Source: a virus
DNA length: 64,000 bases
Virus record (IMG/VR): IMGVR_UViG_3300033747_000022
Location: 124,001 to 188,000 of that record
Direction: 5' to 3' (one strand)
Shown: positions 47,368 through 54,885 of the stretch, one piece after another
Layout: each line of letters opens with the position of its first letter
Position numbering within the stretch: the stretch's first letter is position 1
Notes under the pieces: model-generated
Database searches by the model: none
Seen by the model: only the letters and a program-made list of their open reading frames with translations
What the model was told of the DNA's origin: nothing
Program-made: the position numbers and the translations under genes

Positions 47368-48320
47368 TGGCTAGACCAAGTGATATTTTACGAGGAGTAG
47401 GTAGACCAATAGCTTACTATCCAAGACTGAGAAAAATTACCGGTTCTACAGTTGCAACAATATTTTTATGTCAATTTATATATTGGAAGGGAAAAGAAAA
47501 AAGTGGGGATGGATGGATATATAAAGTGCAAGAAGAAATAAAAGAAGAAACTGGCCTTTCAAGATATGAACAGGAAACTGCAAGAGACCATCTAAAAGAA
47601 AGAGGTTTATTGTCCGAAAAAAAAGAGGGGCTACCATGCCAGACCTTTTATAAAATAAACTATGATGTTCTTGATAATTTATGGGATGAAAAAATGAACC
47701 CCGATGAGCCCCGTCATGTCCAGAATGGTGGATTACCACAAACAAGCATGGGGGATTCCAACAATCAAGAATGTGGAAATGCCACAAACCAGAATGTGGA
47801 AAACAATCAAACAAGTATGGGGGATTCCAACAAACAAGTTAGTGGAAATGCCACAAACCAGAAAAGTGCTAATAACCCCGAAATAACAGTTGCGACAAAG
47901 GGTGAAATTTTACCAGAGAATACTACAGAGAATACTACAAATAATAATAATAACAAAAAAGCCGAAACTCAAAATTCAAAACTGCTTGTGGATAACTTCC
48001 AAAAAGCATTCGGTAAAAAACCAAACAATTTTCAAAAGCAGAAGCTCTCAGAGTTTGTTGATAAAGGTGGCGATTTTGAACTATTGCTCAAAACAATAGA
48101 GTACTGTGCACTAGGTGGCCACAACCAGACATTCTTTTTCAGGAGACTTGATATTCTGATGGACAAAGGTATTTATAAAAAAGATGACCTCAAAAAGATT
48201 TTTAGAAAAGACAATCTTAAAACAGCTGCAGGAGATTCTAATAAAACAGAGAAGAATAAAGTAGAGGATAATTATAAATGGAAGGATTTCTTTATAGATT
48301 TCGACAAATATAAGGAGTGA
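47367..48320 (+). CDS. replication initiator (winged-helix N-domain, DnaD-like C-domain)
   Basis: GTG 9 bases after GGAGG. 317 aa. N-terminal winged helix typical of phage replisome organisers: GRPIAYYPRLRKITGS, ATIFLCQFIYWKGKE, IKEETGLSRYEQETARDHL and KERGLLSE. A low-complexity Asn/Gln/Ser linker (residues 115-195) is encoded by DNA repeats. The C-terminal helical domain (NFQKAFGKKPNNFQKQKL...) resembles DnaD/DnaB2-type domains. It should bind origin repeats, probably in its own gene, and recruit the phage helicase. Confidence 0.82.
   Translation: MARPSDILRGVGRPIAYYPRLRKITGSTVATIFLCQFIYWKGKEKSGDGWIYKVQEEIKEETGLSRYEQETARDHLKERGLLSEKKEGLPCQTFYKINYDVLDNLWDEKMNPDEPRHVQNGGLPQTSMGDSNNQECGNATNQNVENNQTSMGDSNKQVSGNATNQKSANNPEITVATKGEILPENTTENTTNNNNNKKAETQNSKLLVDNFQKAFGKKPNNFQKQKLSEFVDKGGDFELLLKTIEYCALGGHNQTFFFRRLDILMDKGIYKKDDLKKIFRKDNLKTAAGDSNKTEKNKVEDNYKWKDFFIDFDKYKE
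47728..47854 (+). repeat. iteron-like repeats inside the initiator gene (candidate origin)
   Basis: Three dyads GTGG-n4/5-CCAC followed by AAAC at 47728, 47773 and 47842. The last two are part of a 69-bp direct repeat (about 47738-47875) that also carries GGGGGATTCC twice. The encoded 23-residue repeats are Asn/Gln-rich linker. An origin inside the initiator gene is the lambda O arrangement. Confidence 0.65.
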
Positions 48321-48325
48321 GATTA

Positions 48326-48559
48326 ATGATTCCTGTTGACAAGGATATTTATAATGAGCTCATACAGGCCAGACAAATCTATGTTAAAGATTTAGGCTTT
48401 GAGGATTTTGCTAATACTTTATTCAATGATTTGGACTATCTTATAAACAAACTTGCCTTTATAGGTTTTAGGAGGGCATACACCTGGGCCACCATGAATA
48501 AGTCTGAGTTTGCTCAGGGTATGGCTCAGGGTTTTGCGATAAGAAACGAAAGATTATGA
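48326..48559 (+). CDS. hypothetical protein (77 aa)
   Basis: ATG 48326 chosen, 9 bases after AAGGAG; the GTG at 48317 is in the ribosome site. Helical (IPVDKDIYNELIQARQIYV), aromatic, with MNKSEFAQGMAQGFAIRN at the end. Coupled to the initiator gene; possible replication accessory. Confidence 0.72.
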   Translation: MIPVDKDIYNELIQARQIYVKDLGFEDFANTLFNDLDYLINKLAFIGFRRAYTWATMNKSEFAQGMAQGFAIRNERL

Positions 48560-48600
48560 TGCAAATAATTGTATTTTAATTTAGTTTATAATACTAAACC

Positions 48601-48629
48601 TTGAAAAATGGATAGGGGTATGGTATACT
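48601..48629 (+). promoter_or_regulatory. sigma-A promoter
   Basis: TTGAAA, 17 bases, TATACT with extended TGG. Followed by AGAGAGGGGG for the next gene. Confidence 0.8.
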
Positions 48630-48661
48630 TATTATAGGTTAAAAAGAGAGGGGGATTTACC

Positions 48662-49252
48662 ATAAAGTTATATAAATGGCAGGAGGAAGTTTTTGAAGTT
48701 TTTAATGATAAGTCATCAGTTATAGAAGTTAAAGGAGCAAGAATAACAGGCAAAACAGAGCTTGCAAATAATTTATCTTTAAGAGATGAAGTTGTTGTAA
48801 GATACTTTAAATACAGTAGGCAAAAAGATGAATGTTTTAAATCAGCGATTAAAAAAATATCATCTCTTAAAAATCATATAAGTTATACTACTAAGGATAG
48901 GAGAATAATTCAGTACTGGATTTTAAATAAAAATGATGAAATTGAAAGAAGAAAAATATTCTTTTTATCTGGAACATCAGATTCTGCGATTAGAAATATA
49001 TATGAAGGAGTTCATGGTTATACAGAAAAAATCGATACTTTAATTTTTGAGGATATGGAAGTCTCTGATAAAAAGGTAGCAAAAATAAGAGAACATTTTA
49101 TTAAAGACTATAATTTAAAACAGATATTTATTTTTAACTCAGCTCCTTTCAAAAGGAAACAATATATAGTAGATTTATTAGAAGTAAACAAAGAGTTGGC
49201 AGAAAACATGAAAAAACATATATCAGAAGATAGTTACAAAAAAAGAAGTTGA
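48662..49252 (+). CDS. P-loop ATPase, terminase-like, with apparent ATA start (196 aa)
   Basis: The frame reads sensibly back to ATA 48662, 8 bases after GAGGGGG, just after a promoter; no ATG or other usual start exists for the N-terminal 130 residues. LYKWQEEVFEVFND, Walker A-like VIEVKGARITGKTEL and Walker B-like DTLIFEDMEV resemble the ATPase half of a terminase large subunit. The nuclease domain is missing. Could be a truncated terminase or a DNA-translocating regulator. Confidence 0.7.
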   Translation: MKLYKWQEEVFEVFNDKSSVIEVKGARITGKTELANNLSLRDEVVVRYFKYSRQKDECFKSAIKKISSLKNHISYTTKDRRIIQYWILNKNDEIERRKIFFLSGTSDSAIRNIYEGVHGYTEKIDTLIFEDMEVSDKKVAKIREHFIKDYNLKQIFIFNSAPFKRKQYIVDLLEVNKELAENMKKHISEDSYKKRS

Positions 49253-49280
49253 ACTTATTGGGTACGAGGAGGTAGATGAA

Positions 49281-49454
49281 TTGCCTACATATAATTATAG
49301 GTGTGAAGATTGCGGTTACCAGTTTTCTAAAATGCAGAAGATAAGTGAGGAGCCATTAGAAGAATGTCCTGAATGTAGAGGCAGCATAAAAAGAATATTT
49401 AAAAAGGCTCCGGGTATAAGTTTTAAAGGCAAGAATTTTTATGTAAACAGTTAA
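49281..49454 (+). CDS. FmdB-family zinc-ribbon protein (57 aa)
   Basis: TTG 8 bases after GAGGAGG. Starts MPTYNYRCEDCGYQFSKMQ and continues CPECRGSIKRIF...GISFKGKNFYVNS, a textbook FmdB-type zinc ribbon with two CxxC pairs and the FYxN ending. Role unknown; common in bacteria and phages. Confidence 0.9.
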   Translation: MPTYNYRCEDCGYQFSKMQKISEEPLEECPECRGSIKRIFKKAPGISFKGKNFYVNS

Positions 49455-49471
49455 TTTTTTTAGCATTAAAG

Positions 49472-49492
49472 GTTTAGTGAAGTTTAATAAAC
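49472..49492 (+). promoter_or_regulatory. 21-bp dyad GTTTA-n11-TAAAC, copy 3
   Basis: Inner bases GTGAAGTTTAA. Extended arms GGTTTA/TAAACC make it the longest stem of the set. Lies 24 bases before the ATG of the SPFH operon; a clear -10 is not visible upstream. Confidence 0.45.
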
Positions 49493-49515
49493 CAATCAAG
49501 CGAAAGGATGATTTT

Positions 49516-49659
49516 ATGGGTTGGGGTTTTATGTTTATATTTTTTGTTTTATTAATAGTTATGGTTATAGGAGTATCAATCTTTTCTATATTTCCGAAGA
49601 TAGGAAGTGCTATTAATAAGTATTTTAACTGGGAAGATGAAGAAAATAAAGATGAATAA
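49516..49659 (+). CDS. small membrane protein (47 aa)
   Basis: ATG 49516, 8 bases after AAAGG. One long hydrophobic helix (FMFIFFVLLIVMVIGVSIF) and an acidic tail WEDEENKDE. First gene of a membrane module with the SPFH protein. Confidence 0.72.
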   Translation: MGWGFMFIFFVLLIVMVIGVSIFSIFPKIGSAINKYFNWEDEENKDE

Positions 49660-49680
49660 AAAAATAGGGGGATTTATTTA

Positions 49681-50781
49681 ATGAATATTAAGCAAAAAGG
49701 TTTTATAGGACTTATAGTATTTGGTATTTTAGTAGTTTTAGCAGGTGTGGGATTTTTTATGGTGACAGATAACATAGAGCCAGGTTTTGTTGGTTATATA
49801 TATGATAGAACTATTGACCCTGATAACCCGGGAGAAAATAGTGTGCCTGTATTAGAAGGTACTTCAGTAATCAATCAACCACGATATGGATTGGTTTGGC
49901 TAAATCCTTTTACTCAAGAAATGTATATATCACCTACTACTATCATCAGCAGGAACTGGACTAAAAACGAGCAGGAAGGCTCAAAGCAGGACGATTCTAT
50001 TGAAGCAGGAACAATTGAAGGTAAAAATGTAATAGTTGATATCTATATGTCAGTACAGCCTGAGAATGTTGCTAAGATTATCAAAAACTGGGGCGTTAAA
50101 AAAGACTTCGAGACTATCGTGGATGACGAACTTTACGGGGTTATGAAAGGTGAAGTTAAAAAAGTTACCAGAAAAACTTCAGTCTACAATTTCCAGGCTA
50201 AGGTAAGCGATATGCAGGCAGAAATCTTTGAGAATTTAAGAGATACACTCTCTGATAAATATGGTATCAAACTAATCAGATTTGAATTCGGAAATATCTT
50301 AGTTCCACAGGAAATTCAGGCAGAGATTAACCGTAAAACATCAGCTATTAATGAGGTAGAACTTGCTGAATTAGATGCTAAAAGACAGGCGGAGGTTAAC
50401 GCTAAAGAGGTTGCAAGACAGGAAGCTGAGTCAAAGCAGGAACTTATTCAAAGGAAGGCAGCTGCTGATGCCGATGCTTACGAGAAGGAAAGAAAAGCGG
50501 ATGCAGAAGCTTATTCTATTGAAAGAAAAGCAGAGGCTATTAAAATGGCAGCCAAAAATAAATATGAGGCAGCTATCCTGGAAAAGAAAGCAGAATTAGA
50601 AAAACAGCAGGCTTATACAGATGTATATTTTGCTGATAGAAAGCTTGACCTGCAGACTAAAGCAGTTACAAGTATCAATGAGAAGATGAAGATTATCGTT
50701 ACTCCAGAAGACGGAAGTGGTATAGGTTCAATGCCTGGTATAATGGGTATCTTAAATGAAATTAATGGAGCGATGGAATAA
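49681..50781 (+). CDS. SPFH/band-7 domain membrane protein (prohibitin-like)
   Basis: 366 aa. One N-terminal membrane helix (GLIVFGILVVLAGVGFFMV), then the SPFH domain (IEPGFVGYIYDR, YGLVWLNPF, VDIYMSVQPENVAKII, YGIKLIRFEFGNILVP) and an Ala/Glu/Lys-rich coiled coil (residues 220-310) for ring assembly. SPFH proteins scaffold membrane domains and proteases. In a phage it could organise the envelope, block other phages, or delay lysis. Flanked by two small membrane proteins. Confidence 0.88.
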   Translation: MNIKQKGFIGLIVFGILVVLAGVGFFMVTDNIEPGFVGYIYDRTIDPDNPGENSVPVLEGTSVINQPRYGLVWLNPFTQEMYISPTTIISRNWTKNEQEGSKQDDSIEAGTIEGKNVIVDIYMSVQPENVAKIIKNWGVKKDFETIVDDELYGVMKGEVKKVTRKTSVYNFQAKVSDMQAEIFENLRDTLSDKYGIKLIRFEFGNILVPQEIQAEINRKTSAINEVELAELDAKRQAEVNAKEVARQEAESKQELIQRKAAADADAYEKERKADAEAYSIERKAEAIKMAAKNKYEAAILEKKAELEKQQAYTDVYFADRKLDLQTKAVTSINEKMKIIVTPEDGSGIGSMPGIMGILNEINGAME

Positions 50782-50948
50782 TGATGTTTGATGAGGATTT
50801 TATAGGACTAATGATTGGAGGATTTGGATTTTTCCTGATTGCAGTATCATTTTTACTGGCAGACATTGCTTTGTCGGGCAAGTTATTACTTGAGGGGTTT
50901 TTATTCTTGGTAGCTTGGCTTATTTGGGAGATGAAAAATTCATTGTAA
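50781..50948 (+). CDS. small membrane protein (55 aa)
   Basis: ATG overlaps the SPFH stop by one base. Two hydrophobic helices (GLMIGGFGFFLIAVSFLLA and LLLEGFLFLVAWLIW). Coupled expression suggests a partner of the SPFH protein, similar to NfeD pairing by position only. Confidence 0.72.
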   Translation: MMFDEDFIGLMIGGFGFFLIAVSFLLADIALSGKLLLEGFLFLVAWLIWEMKNSL

Positions 50949-50954
50949 AAAAAG

Positions 50955-50976
50955 AGAGGCGGATAATTCCGCCTCT
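50955..50976. terminator. terminator between convergent genes
   Basis: AGAGGCGGA-ATAAT type hairpin, nine perfect pairs. On the minus strand it is followed by CTTTTTTT, so it mainly ends the minus-strand gene; the plus-strand tail is weaker. Confidence 0.8.
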
Positions 50977-51203
50977 TAATCTAAATCTTCTTCGACATAC
51001 TTAGAGTGTGACTGGCCTAGTTTTTGGTATTTTGAGTAATATTTTTTAAGGATATAACGGTATCCTTCTTCGGTTAATTCATTTATATTACGCTTAATAC
51101 CAATCTTTCTAAGCCTTAAAGAAAGCATCTTAATTTCATAATACACGTCGGGGTCAATAGTGCCACTGAATTCTATTCTTTCTATTTTTTTCTTTTTCGA
51201 CAT
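50976..51203 (-). CDS. ribbon-helix-helix type DNA-binding protein (75 aa)
   Basis: Minus-strand gene with GAGGTGAGG before ATG at 51203. Basic start MSKKKKIERIEF, then SGTIDPDVYYEIKMLSLRLRKIG and NINELTEEGYRYILKKYY, the strand-helix-helix order of Arc/MetJ-type repressors. Its promoter contains an 8-bp palindrome, as expected for autoregulation. Likely a repressor acting also on the divergent gene at 51390. Confidence 0.75.
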   Translation of the reverse strand: MSKKKKIERIEFSGTIDPDVYYEIKMLSLRLRKIGIKRNINELTEEGYRYILKKYYSKYQKLGQSHSKYVEEDLD

Positions 51204-51222
51204 ATACCTCACCTCTGTATTA

Positions 51223-51251
51223 ATTGTATCTCGTACGATTTTGATTGTCAA
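51223..51251 (-). promoter_or_regulatory. minus-strand promoter with palindromic operator candidate
   Basis: TTGACA, 17 bases, TACAAT on the minus strand. The spacer holds TCGTACGA (51231-51238), a perfect palindrome, and ATTGTAT/ATACAAT repeats flank the promoter. Confidence 0.8.
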
Positions 51252-51285
51252 TAATACAATAAAAGAAGGCACCTTCTTATATAGG

Positions 51286-51297
51286 TTTACTTAAACA
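51286..51297 (+). repeat. 12-bp palindrome GTTTA-CT-TAAAC
   Basis: Same arms as the 21-bp dyads but 2 bases apart, in the intergenic region upstream of 51390. The surrounding 100 bases also hold AAGAAGG-CA-CCTTCTT (about 51265-51280). Confidence 0.35.
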
Positions 51298-51389
51298 ACA
51301 AAAGTATAGGCAGTAAATTTTTTAATCTTACATTATAGAAAATAAAAAAGCAAATTTAATTTTAAAAAGGATTGGAAGTGGTTTATTTA

Positions 51390-52085
51390 ATGACATGTGT
51401 AGTTGGATTTAAAGCAGAAAAAGAAAACAAAATATATATTGGCGCTGACACTGTTGGCTCTACAAATTACACAAAAGAAAACAGGAAAGACGGCAAGGTA
51501 TTTGCTTCAGGTGATTTCACAATCGGTTTTGCGGGCTCTTATAGAATGGGACAGGTATTGCAGTATAAATTAGATGTTCCGGCACAGAAAGACTCTCAGA
51601 CAGACCACGGCTATATGGCCACGACATTTATCGATGCAGTTAGGAGACTTTTTGATAAAAATGGTATTATGGGTGTCGACCAGGACAACAAGGAATTTGG
51701 CGGTTTGTTTTTAGTAGCATATAAAAATGAGCTCTATAGAATCGACTATGACTTTCAGGTTGGTATCGGAAGTGAAGACTTTACCGCTATAGGTTCCGGT
51801 GGAGAGGTAGCTTTGGGGGCTATGTACGCTTTAAATAGTTTTGATGAAGTTGAGCCTACTGAAAAGATAACAATGTCTATTCTGGCGGCTATGGACCTTA
51901 CACCGTTTGTTGGTGGAGATATCGAAATTGTAAGCCACACTTATGTTGAAGAGACAGCAATTGATAAGGTGTATGACAAGCTTTCTGATATGACAGACGA
52001 GGATTTGCTGGAGATTCAGGAATACCTTGATATGACTATCTGCGATAATAATATGATGGCTCTCGGTGTTGATGAGTGTGAGTAA
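51390..52085 (+). CDS. proteasome/HslV-like Ntn hydrolase
   Basis: ATG 51390 chosen (8 bases after GGAAGTGG), which puts Thr directly after Met: M-TCVVGFKAEKENKIYIGADTVG. Removal of Met would expose the N-terminal nucleophile. VFASGDFTIGFAGSYRMGQVL, FGGLFLVAYKNELYRID and AIGSGGEVALGAMYAL follow the HslV/proteasome beta-fold order. 231 aa, longer than HslV. No HslU-like ATPase is seen, so it may use a host unfoldase or act alone. Confidence 0.8.
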   Translation: MTCVVGFKAEKENKIYIGADTVGSTNYTKENRKDGKVFASGDFTIGFAGSYRMGQVLQYKLDVPAQKDSQTDHGYMATTFIDAVRRLFDKNGIMGVDQDNKEFGGLFLVAYKNELYRIDYDFQVGIGSEDFTAIGSGGEVALGAMYALNSFDEVEPTEKITMSILAAMDLTPFVGGDIEIVSHTYVEETAIDKVYDKLSDMTDEDLLEIQEYLDMTICDNNMMALGVDECE

Positions 52086-53745
52086 GAAAACTAAATATAT
52101 ATTCGTGACAGGAGGGGTTGTCTCTGGATTAGGAAAGGGGTTAACTTCTGCATCGCTTGGAATGTTACTTAAAGCTAGAGGGTTAAATATTAAGGTTCAG
52201 AAATTTGACCCCTATATAAATGTTGATGCTGGGACAATGAACCCTATAGAACACGGAGAGGTTTTTGTTACCAATGATGGAGCAGAAACTGATTTAGACC
52301 TTGGCCACTATGAAAGGTTTATTGATATAGAGCTTTCTGGAATTAATTCTGTCTCAACAGGTCAAATCTATCAGGAAGTTTTAGATAACGAAAGAAAAGG
52401 CAAATACTTAGGTAAGACAATACAGGTAATACCTCATATCACTGATGAGATAAAGCGCAGGATGACCCTGCCGGAAGACGATAAGACTGATGTGATACTA
52501 ATTGAACTCGGGGGCACTGTAGGAGATATTGAAAGCTTCCCTTTTGTGGAGGCTGTAAGGCAGTTAAGACATGATTTAGGTTTTGATAACACATTCCATG
52601 TTCACTGCACATTAATTCCTTACATGCATAAAGTAGGAGAGTACAAATCAAAACCTACCCAGCAGAGCTTAAAGGAGCTTAGAAGTCTTGGCGTTCAGCC
52701 TGATGCTGTAGTCGGCAGAATTAAAGATAAAATGCCTGAAGAAATAAGGGATAAGATTTCTTTATTTGGAGATATAGACAAGGAATTAATATTTGAGTCA
52801 GTTGATGTAGAGCACATTTATGAAATACCTCTCAAATATGAAGGTCAGGATATGGCTAAAAAGGTAATGGAGAAACTTGGTTTTAAATCATTTCAGAGTT
52901 ATCCTCAAGATATAGATGACTGGGGGCATATGCTTGTAAATTTACAAGAAAAAAAAGAAAAGGTAAATATAGCAGTTGTGGGAAAATATACACAGCTCGA
53001 AGATGCATATCTCAGCATCAAAGAGGCTTTAATACATGCAGGTCTTAAAAATCATCTCGATGTTGATATTACATTTATTGACTCTCAAGAGCTTGAAGAT
53101 TTAAGCTGTGATGAAGCAGTTAGAATAACATTAAAAGGATATGATGGAATATTAGTCCCTGGTGGATTTGGTGAGAGAGGCATTGAAGGCAAGATAAAGG
53201 CGGCTAAATATGCAAGAGAAAATAAGGTCCCTTACTTTGGTATTTGTCTTGGCATGCAGGTTGCAGCTATTGAATTTGCCAGAAATGAGTTAGGACTAGA
53301 AGATGCCAACAGCTTAGAGTTTGACAGTGAAACTAAAAACCCTGTAATAACCCTCATGAATGAGCAGAGAGAGGTTGTTAACAAGGGCGGAACAATGAGG
53401 CTTGGCTCTTATGATTTTACAGCAAAGCCTTTAAAGTCAAGAGTTCACAGCGCCTACATCGACCATTTAGAATTAAAAGAAAGGCATCGTCACCGCTTTG
53501 AGTTTAACAATGATTACAGAAAGTTATTTGAAGCTAACGGGGTTGTATTCTCAGGTCTATCACCGGACGGAAAGCTTGTTGAAACAATGGAGCTTAAAGA
53601 ACACAGATGGTTTGTTGGTGTGCAGTTTCATCCGGAGTTTAAGTCAAGACCTTTGAGGCCACACCCTTTATTTGTTGATTTTGTAAAAAATGCTTCTACG
53701 AGGAGATGGATACAATCAGTAATGAGTTCACAGGAAAAGAATTAA
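52072..53745 (+). CDS. pyrG: CTP synthase
   Basis: 557 aa, full length. Synthase half: YIFVTGGVVSGLGKGLTSAS, KFDPYINVDAGTMNP, GEVFVTNDGAETDLDLGHYE and ELGGTVGDIES. Glutaminase half: PGGFGERGIEGK, PYFGICLGMQVA with the Cys, and GVQFHPEFKSRP with His and Glu. It makes CTP from UTP, glutamine and ATP. It overlaps the upstream gene by 14 bases. A complete pyrG is unusual for a phage and matches its uracil permease and dCTP deaminase. Confidence 0.95.
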   Translation: MSVSKKTKYIFVTGGVVSGLGKGLTSASLGMLLKARGLNIKVQKFDPYINVDAGTMNPIEHGEVFVTNDGAETDLDLGHYERFIDIELSGINSVSTGQIYQEVLDNERKGKYLGKTIQVIPHITDEIKRRMTLPEDDKTDVILIELGGTVGDIESFPFVEAVRQLRHDLGFDNTFHVHCTLIPYMHKVGEYKSKPTQQSLKELRSLGVQPDAVVGRIKDKMPEEIRDKISLFGDIDKELIFESVDVEHIYEIPLKYEGQDMAKKVMEKLGFKSFQSYPQDIDDWGHMLVNLQEKKEKVNIAVVGKYTQLEDAYLSIKEALIHAGLKNHLDVDITFIDSQELEDLSCDEAVRITLKGYDGILVPGGFGERGIEGKIKAAKYARENKVPYFGICLGMQVAAIEFARNELGLEDANSLEFDSETKNPVITLMNEQREVVNKGGTMRLGSYDFTAKPLKSRVHSAYIDHLELKERHRHRFEFNNDYRKLFEANGVVFSGLSPDGKLVETMELKEHRWFVGVQFHPEFKSRPLRPHPLFVDFVKNASTRRWIQSVMSSQEKN

Positions 53746-54128
53746 AAGCAACAGAAGTTAGAATGTTTATGACCATGACATCTCAGGTAGCAAAAGACCA
53801 GATTGAGTGGTATGACAGTATATCTAAGGATAGGTATTCTGTCGAATGTGAAATAAATACAGACGAAACAAGCCTTGATGACTTGTATGAGGCAATAAAT
53901 TCACTGCCTGAAATGTCTTATCATTATGTAATTGTTTTTAATAAAGAGGGTTTTGAAGAATTTAAAGAAACAATGCCTGTTGAGTTGAAAGAAAACGCAG
54001 ATAAGATTAGTTCTATATTTGGGATGAAAGTTAGGGTAATTGCAGGACTTGAAGAAAAGGTAGCAATTTACAAAATTCCTCTTGGCTCTGAAGGAATTGA
54101 AGGGGTGTTAGACTTATGGAATTTTTAA
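53706..54128 (+). CDS. hypothetical protein (140 aa)
   Basis: ATG overlaps the pyrG end by 40 bases; GAGGAG lies almost against it, so a slightly later start is possible. Alternating strands and helices (YSVECEINTDETSLDDLYEA, HYVIVFNKEGFEEF, MKVRVIAGLEEKVAIYKI). No family recognised. Confidence 0.7.
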   Translation: MDTISNEFTGKELKATEVRMFMTMTSQVAKDQIEWYDSISKDRYSVECEINTDETSLDDLYEAINSLPEMSYHYVIVFNKEGFEEFKETMPVELKENADKISSIFGMKVRVIAGLEEKVAIYKIPLGSEGIEGVLDLWNF

Positions 54129-54364
54129 AAGAAAAGCCACCAAGAATTGATTATATCAAACACTTTTTTGCTGGAGGGTTAATAACACTAATTTTAAGTT
54201 TGATTAACCCATTCTTTGGATTAGTAACAGGAAGTACAGTTGGTATATTAAAGGAATATGTCTGGGACAAGTGGCTTGATAAAGGTTGCTTTGAATGGAC
54301 GGATATGGCTTACACTATAACAGGTTCAACACTTGTATATATAGTAATTATGCTTTGCATATAA
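54116..54364 (+). CDS. small membrane protein (82 aa)
   Basis: Overlaps the previous gene by 13 bases. Hydrophobic segments FFAGGLITLILSLINPFFGL and GSTLVYIVIMLCI with KEYVWDKW between. The HFFAGG...KEYVWDK outline is common to small phage membrane proteins of unknown role. Confidence 0.75.
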   Translation: MEFLKEKPPRIDYIKHFFAGGLITLILSLINPFFGLVTGSTVGILKEYVWDKWLDKGCFEWTDMAYTITGSTLVYIVIMLCI

Positions 54365-54383
54365 AAAATGGAGGAATATAAAA

Positions 54384-54581
54384 ATGATTAAATGGATTAA
54401 AAAAATCTTTTCGAAAGAAGCAAGAGCTAAAGTAGATAAAATAAAATACCATCTGCTTTTGGAAAAGACTTATTGGGATGGACGAGCCTATGATAAAACT
54501 GAAAAAGATTACGAAACAGTAAAGCACGAAACTATTTTAGATATAGAAAACATGGTAAAGGAAGTTTCAAATAAAGAGTAA
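54384..54581 (+). CDS. small hypothetical protein (65 aa)
   Basis: ATG after ATGGAGG. Basic amphipathic start (MIKWIKKIFSKEARAKVDK), then an acidic helix. Unknown. Confidence 0.7.
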   Translation: MIKWIKKIFSKEARAKVDKIKYHLLLEKTYWDGRAYDKTEKDYETVKHETILDIENMVKEVSNKE

Positions 54582-54600
54582 AAACAAGGGGGATAAAATA

Positions 54601-54885
54601 ATGGCAGCTACACAAAAACTAAAAGAGTATGAGGATATTAAGAAGGAATTTTTTAATCTTCTAGATGAAAAGAATGAAGAACTTGAAGTTGGGTTTTTAG
54701 ATGGGACATGGGATAAGTATAAAGGAACAATGTCTTTAATTGATAATAGAAGTTCTGTACCTAGAACAAAGAGATTTATGAAAGTAAAGTATGACAAGTA
54801 CCTTAAAAAGTTTCAGTATAAAAACTGGCTAGGTCAACATACAAATTTAGAAAAGGAAATCGAGATTGGTCTCTCGAGATTTTAA
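54601..54885 (+). CDS. hypothetical protein (94 aa)
   Basis: AAGGGGGAT before ATG. Helical N-terminus, a strand region VGFLDGTWDKYKGTM and a basic C-terminal half. Stop directly abuts the next ATG. No family recognised. Confidence 0.7.
   Translation: MAATQKLKEYEDIKKEFFNLLDEKNEELEVGFLDGTWDKYKGTMSLIDNRSSVPRTKRFMKVKYDKYLKKFQYKNWLGQHTNLEKEIEIGLSRF

Noticed and set aside
47738-47875. CRISPR array
   Set aside because: Only two 69-bp direct repeats without spacers, inside a coding frame; interpreted as iterons/linker repeats.
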